From Arthrobacter sp. QXT-31 (GTDB taxonomy: Bacteria > Actinomycetota > Actinomycetes > Actinomycetales > Micrococcaceae): 64,000 nucleotides of DNA. The stretch covers positions 868,001 to 932,000 of the forward strand of contig NZ_CP019304.1 in the NCBI RefSeq assembly GCF_001969265.1, written 5' to 3'. The number at the start of each line of letters is the position of its first letter. Within the stretch, counting starts at the first letter, position 1. The notes under the pieces were generated by a model, which saw only the letters and a program-made list of their open reading frames with translations, did not search any database and was not told the origin of the DNA. Positions 16,732 to 26,674 of this stretch are shown piece after piece. Both the position numbers and the translations under genes were made by a program.

Positions 16732-17682
16732 TCAGAGGGCGGCCAAGGGCCCCGCGTACCGGAATGTGCCGTGGACTCCTCCTGGCCACAGGGCGAGGGG
16801 CAGGAACTGGAAGTGGTCGCCCCACTTGGCATCGGGCGCCTGAACTCCCAGGGACGACGCCGGGACAAAGCCGAACCGGGGGTAATAGTCGGTGGATCCG
16901 AGCAGCGCGATGCCCTTCTCCCCTGCTGCGTTGGCGCGGATGACTGTTTCGCGCATGAGGGCCGAGCCGATGCCGTGGCGCTGCAGCCGGGGCGTCACGC
17001 AAATGGGCCCGAGGCCCAGGAGCTCGAGGTCCTCCACCCACGCCCGGGTGCTGATCACGTGGCCGACGATTTCGCCGTCGAGTTCGGCGACGATGCTGAA
17101 CTCCGGCAGATACTCCTCGGCAACGAACAGCTCGCGCAGGACCTTGACCTCAACAGGCTCCCCCTCGACGGGCAGTCCGGTGACGGGGGAAACGGCGAAG
17201 GCTTCGGCGGCCAGGGCGAGGAGGGCCTCACGGTCGCCCGGTTCTTCGCTGCGCAGCATCACTTCCCGCACCGGCTCCGGCTCGGGGGCGTTGGCGGCCG
17301 CGAGCTCGGCCAGGACTTCCAGCGCCCGCGCCGAATCGGCCACGGGGACCAGGAGATGATCGTGGTGGAAGCCGGCTAGAACGTTGCAGCTGATCCGGGC
17401 CTGGGTCAGCGCCTTGCTCACAGCCGCGGTCAGGCCCACAGCCTCCAGCGCCGAGTGGACCTCGAGGGTGATCCAGGCCGCCACGAAGTCGTAGGGCAGG
17501 TCCAGCGCGTCCGCCTCGGCCCGGGGCAGGACCACGGTGAGCCCCTCGGCTTCCCGAACGGCGGCCTCGATGTGCCCGGCGAGCGGCCTGCCATGCGGCC
17601 AGAGAACGTAGACGTACTCCCCTTTCCGGAGCACCGGATGCATCGAGGCAAGGAGAGTCTGGAGGTTCTTTTCACCCGTCAT
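16732..17682 (-). CDS. ACT-like domain fused to GNAT N-acetyltransferase
   Basis: This 316-aa protein has two parts. Residues about 1-130 resemble the small ACT-like domain proteins that are often stand-alone (segments DFVAAWITLEVHSALEAVGLTAAVSKAL and ISCNVLAGFHHDHLLVP). Residues about 140-316 form a GNAT acetyltransferase of the YhbS type, with the acetyl-CoA site LGLGPICVTPRLQRHGIGSAL and GSTDYYPRFGF. ACT-type domains bind small ligands such as amino acids, so the fusion suggests ligand-gated acetyl transfer, but no substrate is visible. It starts with ATG 100 bp after the ndh stop codon; a stem-loop lies between, so it is probably a separate transcript. Confidence 0.85.
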   Translation of the reverse strand: MTGEKNLQTLLASMHPVLRKGEYVYVLWPHGRPLAGHIEAAVREAEGLTVVLPRAEADALDLPYDFVAAWITLEVHSALEAVGLTAAVSKALTQARISCNVLAGFHHDHLLVPVADSARALEVLAELAAANAPEPEPVREVMLRSEEPGDREALLALAAEAFAVSPVTGLPVEGEPVEVKVLRELFVAEEYLPEFSIVAELDGEIVGHVISTRAWVEDLELLGLGPICVTPRLQRHGIGSALMRETVIRANAAGEKGIALLGSTDYYPRFGFVPASSLGVQAPDAKWGDHFQFLPLALWPGGVHGTFRYAGPLAAL

Positions 17683-17738
17683 GCAGCCAGTCTAGGGGTG
17701 CGCCAGGGCACAGCCGGGAAAGCCGGGACACAACGAAG

Positions 17739-17767
17739 CGGCCGTTCCCCGGAAAGGGGAACGGCCG
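17739..17767 (-). terminator. Stem-loop after ndh
   Basis: A 12-bp perfect stem (17739-17750 with 17756-17767, arm CGGCCGTTCCCC) has a 5-nt loop. It sits just after the ndh stop on the minus strand. The T-run is on the plus-strand side (17775-17783), so the direction of termination is less certain than its presence. Confidence 0.65.
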
Positions 17768-17781
17768 CCGTCGTTATTTTT

Positions 17782-19263
17782 TTACTTGGCCTCGGCCGTG
17801 ACCGGGTCCTTGGCGCCGCCCTGGGCAGGGGCGGCGGACTTCTCAGCCGGAGCCTTTTCGACCGGAGCCGGCGCGGCGGGGGCCGCGGGCTTGGGCGCCG
17901 GGGTGGCAGCGGCCACGAAGGCGCCGCGCGGGTTGTCCAGGTCCAGCAGCTGCGTGGTGTCGCGGCCTGCGAAGAAGCTCAGGATCCAGTTGAAGACCAC
18001 CCGGAACTTGCGCTCGAACGTCGGCATTGCCATGCCGTGGTAGCCGCGGTGTGCCAGCCAGGCGAGAGGGCCTTTGAGCCCGATGCGGCCGAACAGGTTG
18101 ATGTTGGCAACGCCCTTCCACTCACCGAAGCCGGCCACAGCACCGAGGTTCTTGTGCTTGTAGTCAACGAGCGGCTTGTCCCAGCGGGAAGCCCACAGGT
18201 TCTTGGCGAGGCGCTTGGCCTGGCGCAGCGCGTGCTGGGCGTTGGGGACGCAGGTGCCGTCCGGGAGGCCGCCACCCGACAGGTCGGGAACTGCGGCGAT
18301 GTCGCCGGCAGCCCATGCGTTGTCGATGATGCCCTCGTCACCCCCGATGCGCAGGTCCGGCAGGACGCGGACGCGGCCGCGCGGCTCCAGCGGGAAGTCG
18401 GTGGAGCGGACCATCGGGTTGGCCTGGACACCGGCGGTCCACACGAGGGTGTCGGTCTCGAATTCCTGGGCCGGCGTCTTGTCCGGCAGGTTGATGAGCT
18501 TGAGGGAGCCCTCGGCATTGTCCAGCGAGGTGTTCAGCAGGACCTCGATGCCGCGGCTGCGGAGGTGCTCCACAACCCACTCGGCCTGCGGCGCGGTGAC
18601 CTCGGGCATGATGCGGCCCATGGCCTCGACGAGGACGAAGCGGACTTCCTCCTGCTTGACGCGCGGGTTGTTGCGGACCGCGGCGCGGGCGAGGTCTTCC
18701 ATTTCGGTGATGCACTCGATGCCGGCGAAGCCGCCACCCACCACCACGAAGGTCAGGGCACGGGCGCGTTCAGCGGGGTCCGTCATGGTGGAACCGCGCT
18801 CGATGCGGTCGAGGACCTTGTTGCGCAGCGCAACGGCTTCCTCGATGGTCTTCAGGCCGATGCCCTTGTCCGCCAGGCCCTTGATCGGGAACGTGCGGGT
18901 GATGGCGCCGGCGGCAAGCACGACGTCGAAGTACGGGACCTCGAAGTTCTCGCCGCCGTCAGCCGGGGCAACCACTGCCGTGCGGTTGGCGTGGTCGATG
19001 GAGAGGACGCGGCCCTGGATGAGCTCGGTCTGCTTGAGGTGCTGGCGGTGCGAGACCACTGCGTGGCGGGCCTCGATGTTTCCGCCGGCAACTTCCGGCA
19101 GGAAGGGCTGGTAGGTCATGTAGGGCAGCGGATCGACGACGGTGACGATGCCGCCTGCGTTCGCGATCTTCTTCTGCAGTTTGAGGGCTACGTAGAGGCC
19201 GACGTACCCGCCGCCGACGACGAGCACACGCGGACGATCCTGGAGCTGTGGGGTGGTTGCCAT
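17782..19263 (-). CDS. ndh: Type II NADH dehydrogenase (NAD(P)/FAD-dependent oxidoreductase)
   Basis: NDH-2 passes electrons from NADH to menaquinone without pumping protons, at the inner face of the membrane. The 493-aa protein has the FAD Rossmann motif VLVVGGGYVGLY (13-24), a second nucleotide-binding motif TFVVVGGGFAGIE near residue 170, and a C-terminal region of membrane-associating character (FGRIGLKGPLAWLAHRGYHG...). The last 50 residues are an Ala/Pro/Lys-rich tail (APAPVEKAPAEK...) not found in most relatives. It sits between the mycosin-like protease gene and the GNAT gene; the gap to the protease is only 34 bp, but that gene ends there upstream, so co-transcription is possible. 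Confidence 0.92.
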   Translation of the reverse strand: MATTPQLQDRPRVLVVGGGYVGLYVALKLQKKIANAGGIVTVVDPLPYMTYQPFLPEVAGGNIEARHAVVSHRQHLKQTELIQGRVLSIDHANRTAVVAPADGGENFEVPYFDVVLAAGAITRTFPIKGLADKGIGLKTIEEAVALRNKVLDRIERGSTMTDPAERARALTFVVVGGGFAGIECITEMEDLARAAVRNNPRVKQEEVRFVLVEAMGRIMPEVTAPQAEWVVEHLRSRGIEVLLNTSLDNAEGSLKLINLPDKTPAQEFETDTLVWTAGVQANPMVRSTDFPLEPRGRVRVLPDLRIGGDEGIIDNAWAAGDIAAVPDLSGGGLPDGTCVPNAQHALRQAKRLAKNLWASRWDKPLVDYKHKNLGAVAGFGEWKGVANINLFGRIGLKGPLAWLAHRGYHGMAMPTFERKFRVVFNWILSFFAGRDTTQLLDLDNPRGAFVAAATPAPKPAAPAAPAPVEKAPAEKSAAPAQGGAKDPVTAEAK

Positions 19264-19297
19264 AGCTCCAGAGTACAGTACTTTGTGAAAATCTTCA

Positions 19298-20692
19298 CTA
19301 ACTGGTGCGGTCGGCCCGGTCCACCCTTGTCAGCGTATCGGTGTCCGGCTCCTCTGGACCGCCGCCTGATGCCCGGTAGGCGCGGCGCAGCTGCACCGCT
19401 CCTGCCACAATGATGGCTACAAAAAGCGCACCGAAACCGATGACCACGGCCGCGGGCAGCGCACTGTCCAGCTGCGACGGAGGCACGGCCACCGGCACGG
19501 TCGCCGAGGGCAGCGTGGCCTGCGCGGCGGGCGCCGTGGACGAGGGCTCGGGAGCGGGCGTAGCGAGGTTGCCGCGCCGGTGGACGCGGATCCAGTCCGC
19601 GATGGAACCCAGCGGGTTTGCTTTCGTTTCTGCGACGTCTTCCTTGAGCGCCGCCTCCGCGTTGAGGACGCCGAAGCCGTACAGCGGGTCCTTGCCGGGC
19701 GCGCCTTCGTCCTTGGCAGTGGAGACAATCCTGTTGATGACCTGCTCGGCGCTCATCTCCGGCCACTTGGAACGGATCAGGGCAGCAACTCCGGAGACGA
19801 TGGGGGTGGCGCCGGACGTGCCGGCCCATTCCGCGTAGCTGCCGCCGGGCAGTCCGCCGGCCAGCTTCTCGGCCGGCGCGGCCACGCCGATGCTGATGCC
19901 CTGGGAGGAGGAGTCGGTGCTCGCCCGTCCGGTCCGGTCCACGCCGGCGACGGTCAGCACACCGGGGATGGTGGCCGGGGCCCCCACCTGCACGTTGCCG
20001 CCCACCCGGTTGCCGGCCGCGGCCACGATGACCACGTCCTTCTGCTCGGCGTACAGGAACGCTGCGTCCCAGCTTTGCGGCCACTCCGGCGAGGTGCTTC
20101 CCAGCGAAATATTGATGACCTTGGCGCCGTTGTCTACGGCCCAGCGCACAGCCTCCGGGATCTGGTCCTGGTCGCTCTTGCCACCCGGGTTGGGTGATCC
20201 GAGCCAGGTGGAGACGGAAAGGATCTGGGCTTCAGGGGCCACGCCCATGATGCCGTCCGGCCTGCCCTTGGCTGCTGCAGTGGCGCTCGGCGAAGGCTTG
20301 GCGCTGGCCGTGGCCTTCTTCGGCGGCTGGTGCCCGCGGCCCGCGAGCATGGTGGCCACGAGGGTGCCGTGCTCGGGCTTGGCGCCGATGCTCTTCTCAC
20401 CGTCGGGATCGCCGGCGCCGGAGACGTCGTGGCCGCCGGCCAGCACGCCCTTGAGGTCAGGATGGTTGCCGTCGACACCGCTGTCGATCACCGCCACCTT
20501 CACGTTGGCGCCCTTGGAGACCTCCCACGCCTTGGTGATGCCGGCTTCCTTGAGCCAGTATTCCCTGTCCCGCCAGGAGTCGGCCTGCGCGGCCGGGGCG
20601 GTGGCGACGGCGGACGCGGCGATGCCGCCGGCAAGCACCGCGGACAGAAGGGCCGAGACCGTCCGGCGCAGCCGGGCTGTTGCTCTGGTCAT
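19298..20692 (-). CDS. Secreted S8 (subtilisin/mycosin-like) serine protease with C-terminal membrane anchor
   Basis: This 464-aa protein has a signal peptide (about residues 1-37, ending APAAQA), then a subtilase domain with the full triad: D70 in VAVIDSGVDGNHPDL, H108 in EHGTLVATMLAGRG and S293 in GTSGATPIVSG; the oxyanion Asn is in AAAGNRVGG (about 228). A Ser/Ala/Lys-rich insert follows the histidine (about 122-145). A Pro/Ala-rich stalk, one hydrophobic helix near 420-440 and a short basic tail end the protein. This architecture (signal, S8, C-terminal helix) is that of mycosins of type VII secretion, but no ESX genes are in view. It lies 20 bp after ppx on the same strand. Confidence 0.9.
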   Translation of the reverse strand: MTRATARLRRTVSALLSAVLAGGIAASAVATAPAAQADSWRDREYWLKEAGITKAWEVSKGANVKVAVIDSGVDGNHPDLKGVLAGGHDVSGAGDPDGEKSIGAKPEHGTLVATMLAGRGHQPPKKATASAKPSPSATAAAKGRPDGIMGVAPEAQILSVSTWLGSPNPGGKSDQDQIPEAVRWAVDNGAKVINISLGSTSPEWPQSWDAAFLYAEQKDVVIVAAAGNRVGGNVQVGAPATIPGVLTVAGVDRTGRASTDSSSQGISIGVAAPAEKLAGGLPGGSYAEWAGTSGATPIVSGVAALIRSKWPEMSAEQVINRIVSTAKDEGAPGKDPLYGFGVLNAEAALKEDVAETKANPLGSIADWIRVHRRGNLATPAPEPSSTAPAAQATLPSATVPVAVPPSQLDSALPAAVVIGFGALFVAIIVAGAVQLRRAYRASGGGPEEPDTDTLTRVDRADRTS

Positions 20693-20711
20693 TCAGGATC
20701 CAATACTTGGT

Positions 20712-21668
20712 TTAGCTTTGTGCCGCGGCACTCAGGGCAATTCCGTCCAGAATATCGTGCTCGCTGGCCGTGGCCGTAATGATGCGTCCGGCGCTGAGCT
20801 CGCCCATCCGGGTAAGGATGCGCCGCCAGACCAAGGCACCGGCTCCGATGACGTCCACCCGGCCGGGATGCATGTAGGGCAGTTCCGCCCGCTGGGCCCG
20901 CGGCATCTGCAGCAGGTCGGTGGCGGCGGCCTGTACGGCGGCAATGGACAGTTCGGCGCCGTGGATGGCTGCCGGCAGGTATTCGGGCAGCCTGAGCGCG
21001 TGCGCCGTGATGGTGGTGATGGAACCGGCAACCCCGACGACGGCGGTGCTGCGTTCCAGCGGAACGTCCAGTCGCGCTTCGGCGATGGCGGCGTCGACGT
21101 CGGCCTCCGCGGCGGCGATCTGTTCGGCCGTGGGCGGGTCCGCCGTGAGGTGGCGTTCGGTCAGCCGGACGCAGCCGATGTCCACGGAGCGGGCGGCGAT
21201 CACGCCATTGGCGTCGCCGAGCACGAACTCGGTGCTGCCGCCGCCCAAATCCACCACCAGGACCTTGTCCTCGGCCGAGATCGGCAGCACGCTGCTGGCG
21301 CCGGCAAAGGACAGCGCGGCTTCCTCGTCGCCGGTAATCACCTCGGGCTCCACGCCGATGAGGTTCCTGATGCCGTCCACGAACAACTGGCGGTTCCGGG
21401 CGTCCCGGCTGGCGGACGTGGCCACGAAACGGACCTTCCGGGCCTGGTACTCGCGGATGAGCTCGGCGTAGTCAGCCGTGGCGGCGAAGGTGCGCTCCAG
21501 CGCCTCGGGCGCCAATTCACCGGTGGCGTCCACTCCCTGGCCGAGCCGCACTACCCGCATTTCGCGCACGATATCGGTGAGCCTGGTGGCCCCGTTGCTG
21601 TGGTCAATGTCGGCGATGAGGAGTCGGATGGAATTGGTTCCGCAGTCGATGGCGGCCACCCGGGTCAT
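20712..21668 (-). CDS. Ppx/GppA family exopolyphosphatase
   Basis: This 318-aa protein belongs to the Ppx/GppA phosphatase family of the ASKHA fold, which degrades polyphosphate or converts pppGpp to ppGpp. The phosphate-1 motif RVAAIDCGTNSIRLLIADI spans residues 3-21 and the phosphate-2 motif VLVVDLGGGSTEFVLG lies near residue 140. At about 320 residues it is the short single-module form usual in actinobacteria. Its ATG overlaps the stop of the DUF501 gene (ATGA), and the order enolase, DivIC-like, DUF501, ppx is one I recognise as conserved in actinobacteria. Confidence 0.93.
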   Translation of the reverse strand: MTRVAAIDCGTNSIRLLIADIDHSNGATRLTDIVREMRVVRLGQGVDATGELAPEALERTFAATADYAELIREYQARKVRFVATSASRDARNRQLFVDGIRNLIGVEPEVITGDEEAALSFAGASSVLPISAEDKVLVVDLGGGSTEFVLGDANGVIAARSVDIGCVRLTERHLTADPPTAEQIAAAEADVDAAIAEARLDVPLERSTAVVGVAGSITTITAHALRLPEYLPAAIHGAELSIAAVQAAATDLLQMPRAQRAELPYMHPGRVDVIGAGALVWRRILTRMGELSAGRIITATASEHDILDGIALSAAAQS

Positions 21669-22360
21669 GCGCCTGCCTCCGTGTTTCGGGACTCCGTCGT
21701 GCTTTCGTCGGTCTTGGATTTGCGGACGGGCGCCGGGCGGCCGACGATCTCCGGCAGTCCCTGCGGGCCATGGCGGCTGAGGTCCCTGGACGGCGCCTCG
21801 CCGGCCGTGTCCCAGGCACCCTCGCAGTAGCAGCGGTCAGCGGTCCACCATTCGCTGATGGCTGCGATGGCCTCGTCGCCCAGCGGGTTCACACCGGGAC
21901 CGGCGGCCAGCGAGTGTCCCACCAGGACGTGCAGGCATTTGACGCGGGTGGGCATCCCGCCCGCGGAGACGCCGTCGATCTCCGGGACGTCGCCGATCCC
22001 GGACCGCGCACCGATGTCGGCACGGGCAGCCAGATAGGCCTCGTGGGCTTTCCGGTAGGAGGAAGCGAGGGAGTCGTCCGCGGCGAGCCGGTCGTTCATG
22101 TCGTTCATGAGGCCGCCGGCTTCAAGCCGCGAGACCGCCGACGTGATGACGGGGTGGGTCAGGTAGAACGTGGTGGGGAAGGGCGTCCCGTTGCTCAGGC
22201 GCGGGGATGTTGCCGCCACCAGGGGGTTCCCGCAGACGCAGCGCGCCGGGATTTCCACCACGTCACGCACCGGCCTTCCAAGCTGGCGGCTGAGCACATC
22301 GAGGTCCTGCGCTGATGGCTGCCGGGATTCACCGGGGGCGGTTGCCGTGTTGTCGTCCAC
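21665..22360 (-). CDS. DUF501 family protein
   Basis: This 231-aa soluble protein matches the DUF501 family by its pattern and place: LSRQLGRPVRDVVEIPARC, CGNPLVAATSPRL, PFPTTFYLTHPVI, and MPTRVKCLHVLVGHSLAAG. Several cysteines (CVCG, KCLH, CYCEG) could bind metal. The function of the family is unknown. It lies between a DivIC-like gene and ppx, overlapping the latter by 4 bp, so all are probably in one transcript starting upstream at eno or the DivIC-like gene. The start is GTG, after a GGA-rich site. Confidence 0.88.
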   Translation of the reverse strand: MDDNTATAPGESRQPSAQDLDVLSRQLGRPVRDVVEIPARCVCGNPLVAATSPRLSNGTPFPTTFYLTHPVITSAVSRLEAGGLMNDMNDRLAADDSLASSYRKAHEAYLAARADIGARSGIGDVPEIDGVSAGGMPTRVKCLHVLVGHSLAAGPGVNPLGDEAIAAISEWWTADRCYCEGAWDTAGEAPSRDLSRHGPQGLPEIVGRPAPVRKSKTDESTTESRNTEAGA

Positions 22361-22435
22361 TGGCGTGGCCGTCCTTCCTGCCCGGATCTGGCTGCCCCGG
22401 CATTCCGGTAGGCAGTCCCGCGGCGGGCGCCGCTC

Positions 22436-23254
22436 CTAGTCTGTCGCCGAGCGCTTGATGGAGTCCCAGAGGGAATCCACCCAGGGCACATCGGCGGGGT
22501 CTTGTCTTTCTGCTGCACTGGGCTGGCTGCCTGTTGCGCCGGCCGGCAGGTCGCTGCCGAACACCCAGTAGCCGGTCTCTCCCGGCATAACCATGTTAAT
22601 GCGGTCCCGTGCCTGCTGCTTGACGTAGTTCGGGTCCTGCCATCGGGACACCTGCCGTTTGAGGTTGTCCTGCTCCGCCTTGCGGTCTGCGATGTCCGAT
22701 TCCAGGGCCGCAATTTCGGCCCGCTTGTCGATGAAGATCTTCACGGTGGGGGCCAGCATGATGGTGATGGCCACCATCACCACGGCCAGCGCCAGCATCC
22801 GCCCGGAGAACGCCTTCGCAGGTACGGGGTCGAGGTTGTCGTCCTCGGCGGGGACGGCTGAAGAACCGGACTTCGTGCGGCTGCTGCCAGATTTTCCGGC
22901 TGCCGTGCTGCCTGTCCTGCCGGCGCGGGCTGTTACGCCGGTTCCAGTTGATGCGCCGGTTCCAGTTGATGCGCCGGCCTTTGATCCTGCGCCCTTGCTG
23001 CCGGCGCCTGTTGAACCGGTGCTGTTAGTCCCTTTAGTCCCCGCGCCGGTTTTAGTCCCTGTCCCGGCCTTCGTCCCAGGGGCGCCGGGCCTGCCCTCGG
23101 CCCGCGTCCCGTGTCCCGTCCCGGCGTCATGCGTGGCGTGCGCGGAGCGGGAAGCGCCAAAGTCCGCCTGGATGACGTCTCCCCCGGCCGATCCGGCGGC
23201 GGACTGCTGTGCTGGTGGGGTCACCCTGGGAACTTTGGGACGGCGGGTAGCCAT
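22436..23254 (-). CDS. Septum formation initiator family protein (DivIC/FtsB-like)
   Basis: This 272-aa protein has a long Gly/Thr/Ser/Lys-rich N-terminal tail (about 1-150), one membrane helix (about 153-170), a coiled coil (KRAEIAALESDIADRKAEQDNLKRQ) and the DivIC/FtsB motif WQDPNYVKQQARDRINMVMPGE (about 205-226). Such proteins join FtsL and FtsQ in the divisome. The tail is probably intrinsically disordered and includes a recent-looking duplication (residues about 95-106). The start is ATG 87 bp after the eno stop, behind AGGAG; the eno terminator lies between, so it may need its own promoter. Confidence 0.88.
   Translation of the reverse strand: MATRRPKVPRVTPPAQQSAAGSAGGDVIQADFGASRSAHATHDAGTGHGTRAEGRPGAPGTKAGTGTKTGAGTKGTNSTGSTGAGSKGAGSKAGASTGTGASTGTGVTARAGRTGSTAAGKSGSSRTKSGSSAVPAEDDNLDPVPAKAFSGRMLALAVVMVAITIMLAPTVKIFIDKRAEIAALESDIADRKAEQDNLKRQVSRWQDPNYVKQQARDRINMVMPGETGYWVFGSDLPAGATGSQPSAAERQDPADVPWVDSLWDSIKRSATD
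22936..22971. repeat. Tandem 18-bp duplication inside the DivIC-like gene
   Basis: Two adjacent identical 18-mers (22936-22953 and 22954-22971, CGCCGGTTCCAGTTGATG) encode two copies of a six-residue ASTGTG unit in the low-complexity tail. Exact identity suggests a recent slippage event. Confidence 0.85.
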
Positions 23255-23276
23255 GACACTCCTGTAACGTGTGGCG

Positions 23277-23323
23277 CCAAAAACAAAACCGGTGGCTATG
23301 GTCTTTCCACCATAGCCACCGGT
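23277..23323 (-). terminator. Rho-independent terminator of eno
   Basis: On the minus strand a perfect 15-bp stem (arms 23309-23323 and 23288-23302, ACCGGTGGCTATGGT) with a 6-nt loop is followed by TTTTGTTTTT (23278-23287). It is the clearest intrinsic terminator in the window and lies 19 bp after the eno stop. Confidence 0.93.
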
Positions 23324-23341
23324 CAGCTGTTTCTTTGGCTA

Positions 23342-24715
<1,374 letters not shown>

Positions 24716-24743
24716 TTACGGAAACCTATCCAGAACCCGGACG

Positions 24744-25472
24744 TCATGATCCGGGCGCGGAAGATTCGGGGTGGCGGTTCTGGTACCGGCGGACGGCCCC
24801 GCGGAGGGCGCGTTCGGCGTCGAACCCCCTGCTCCGGGCAGAACGCACGACGGCGAGCAGCAGCTCGCCGAGCTCGGCTTCCGTTTCCATTGTTTCGGCG
24901 AGCCGGGTCCCGGCGAACTCGACCCGCGGATGTTCTTCAGCCGGAGGCAGCCCGGCCCGTTCGGCCCGGTCCAGGGTTTTCTGGGCCTGGGCCAGTGCGG
25001 GCAGGGCCACCGGGATGCCCTCGAACGGCGTGCTGCGCTGCGGGCTTTCGGCCTTTTTGACGGCATCCCACTTGAGCACGATCTCCTCCACGGTGGCAGG
25101 GAAGGAGTCCTGGAGGGAACCGTCCGGACGGAACACGTGCGGGTTGCGGCGGATCATCTTCTCGGTGAGGCCGCGGGCGACGTCGCCGAAGCCGAACACT
25201 CCGCGTTCCTCGGCGAGCCGGGCGTGCAGCACCACCTGGAGCAGCACATCGCCGAGTTCGCCTTTCAGCTCAGCCTCGTCCGCACCCGTCTCGATGGTCT
25301 CGGCCACTTCATGGGCCTCCTCCAGCAGGTACTCCACAAGGGACTCGTGGGTGAGGGCGCCCATCCAGGGGCAGTGCTCGCGGAGGGCAGCGATGATCCC
25401 CAACAGCTCCCCCACCTCGCCGGCCGGTCCAGGATCCGGAGCGGATTCAGGCTGTCGGGCAGCTTCAGCCAA
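24744..25472 (-). CDS. mazG: Nucleoside triphosphate pyrophosphohydrolase MazG
   Basis: MazG hydrolyses (d)NTPs to monophosphates and pyrophosphate, cleaning the nucleotide pool. The 242-aa protein has the MazG start LREHCPWMGALTHESLVEYL and the metal-binding EEAHEVAETIE pattern (about 50-60) with the later partner ELGDVLLQVVLHARLAEE. A second, weaker MazG-like half is present towards the C-terminus (EAELGELLLAVVRSARSRGFDAERALR). Many relatives read CPWDxxQTHxSL at the first motif; here it is CPWMGALTHESL. The start overlaps the end of the adenosine deaminase gene by 8 bp, so the two are co-transcribed. Confidence 0.92.
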   Translation of the reverse strand: MAEAARQPESAPDPGPAGEVGELLGIIAALREHCPWMGALTHESLVEYLLEEAHEVAETIETGADEAELKGELGDVLLQVVLHARLAEERGVFGFGDVARGLTEKMIRRNPHVFRPDGSLQDSFPATVEEIVLKWDAVKKAESPQRSTPFEGIPVALPALAQAQKTLDRAERAGLPPAEEHPRVEFAGTRLAETMETEAELGELLLAVVRSARSRGFDAERALRGAVRRYQNRHPESSAPGS

Positions 25473-26607
25473 GGTCGCCGTACGCGTCGTTGATGTACTC
25501 CACGAGGGCTTCCTTTTCCTCCAGCGGCAGGAAGGACGCTTCGGCCGCGTTGAGCGTGAGCTCCAGCAGGTCGTCGAGGTCGTAGTCGAAGGTTTCCACC
25601 AGCAGCTCGAACTCGTCCGTGAGCGTCACACCGCTCATGAGGCGGTTGTCCGTGTTGATGGTTACGTTGAAGCCGAGCTGGTACAGCATGTCCAGCGGGT
25701 GGCTTTCGATGCCCTCGCCGAAGCCGGCAATGGCGCCGGTCTGCAGGTTTGAGGACGGGCAGATCTCCAGGGCGATGCCGCGGTCCCGGATCCAGCTGGA
25801 CAAGTTGCCGAGCGTGACCAGGCCGATGTTGTCGCTGTCCTCGTCGGCGTCGTCCTCGTCGAACTCCACCATGATGTCCTCCGCGATGCGGACACCGTGG
25901 CCCAGGCGCAGCGCGCGGCCGTCAACCAGGGCGGACTGGATGCTGTCCAGTCCGGCGGCCTCGCCGGCGTGCACCGTGGCCGGGAAGTTGTTTTGGGCCA
26001 GGTAAGTAAAGGCGTCCCGGAAGCGCGAGGGCAGGAAGCCGTCTTCGGCGCCTGCGATGTCGAACCCGACGGCACCCTTGTCGCGGTGCCGGACGGCGAG
26101 CTCGGCGATTTCCTGGCCCCGGTCGGCATGCCGCATGGCCGTGATCAGCTGGCCCACCTGGATCTCGCGGCCGGTCTCGGCCACCGCCTCAACACCCGCT
26201 TCGAGGCCTTCCTGGACGGCCTCGACAACCTCGTCCAGGGTCAGTCCCTTCTGGAGGTGCTGCTCAGGTGCCCAGCGCACTTCGCCGTACACCACGCCGT
26301 CGTCCGCGAGATCCTCCACGAACTCCTTGGCGACGCGGAACAGCCCTTCCCTGGTCTGCATGACCGCGACCGTGTGGTCGAACGTCTCGAGGTACCGGAC
26401 CAGGGATCCGGAATCGGCGGACTCGCGGAACCATTCGCCCAGTGCCGTCGGATCAGTGGACGGCAGGGTGTGCCCCACGGCTTCCGCCAACTCGATGATG
26501 GTGGCAGGGCGCAGGCCGCCGTCCAGGTGGTCGTGAAGGGAGACCTTGGGCAGGCTCTTCAGGTCGAAGTCAAGGGCAGGGGCGGCGTCAACGATTGGCT
26601 CAGTCAC
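25465..26607 (-). CDS. add: Adenosine deaminase
   Basis: This enzyme deaminates adenosine and deoxyadenosine to the inosines. The 380-aa protein has the zinc-binding HxH H25/H27 in VSLHDHLDGGLRP, the third histidine in PATVHAGEAAGLDSI (about 218) with the adjacent catalytic glutamate, and a C-terminal EICPSSNLQTGA followed by NTDNRLMSG with the metal aspartate. The start is GTG. It belongs to the run of nucleoside salvage genes (cdd, deoA, add) that also occurs near sdh genes in other actinobacteria, and it overlaps mazG by 8 bp. Confidence 0.96.
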   Translation of the reverse strand: MTEPIVDAAPALDFDLKSLPKVSLHDHLDGGLRPATIIELAEAVGHTLPSTDPTALGEWFRESADSGSLVRYLETFDHTVAVMQTREGLFRVAKEFVEDLADDGVVYGEVRWAPEQHLQKGLTLDEVVEAVQEGLEAGVEAVAETGREIQVGQLITAMRHADRGQEIAELAVRHRDKGAVGFDIAGAEDGFLPSRFRDAFTYLAQNNFPATVHAGEAAGLDSIQSALVDGRALRLGHGVRIAEDIMVEFDEDDADEDSDNIGLVTLGNLSSWIRDRGIALEICPSSNLQTGAIAGFGEGIESHPLDMLYQLGFNVTINTDNRLMSGVTLTDEFELLVETFDYDLDDLLELTLNAAEASFLPLEEKEALVEYINDAYGDLG

Positions 26608-26674
26608 GTACCAACTCTAGGGTTGGACCGGCGGCAATGCCAACGAAGCGGGAGGATGCCCAAACCTGCCTCCG

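Noticed and set aside
17455..19413. A 652-codon open frame on the plus strand opposite ndh
   Set aside because: It is antisense to a clear ndh gene, has no ribosome site, and its composition (Gly/Val/Asp/Arg-rich) is that of the reverse reading of a high-GC gene.
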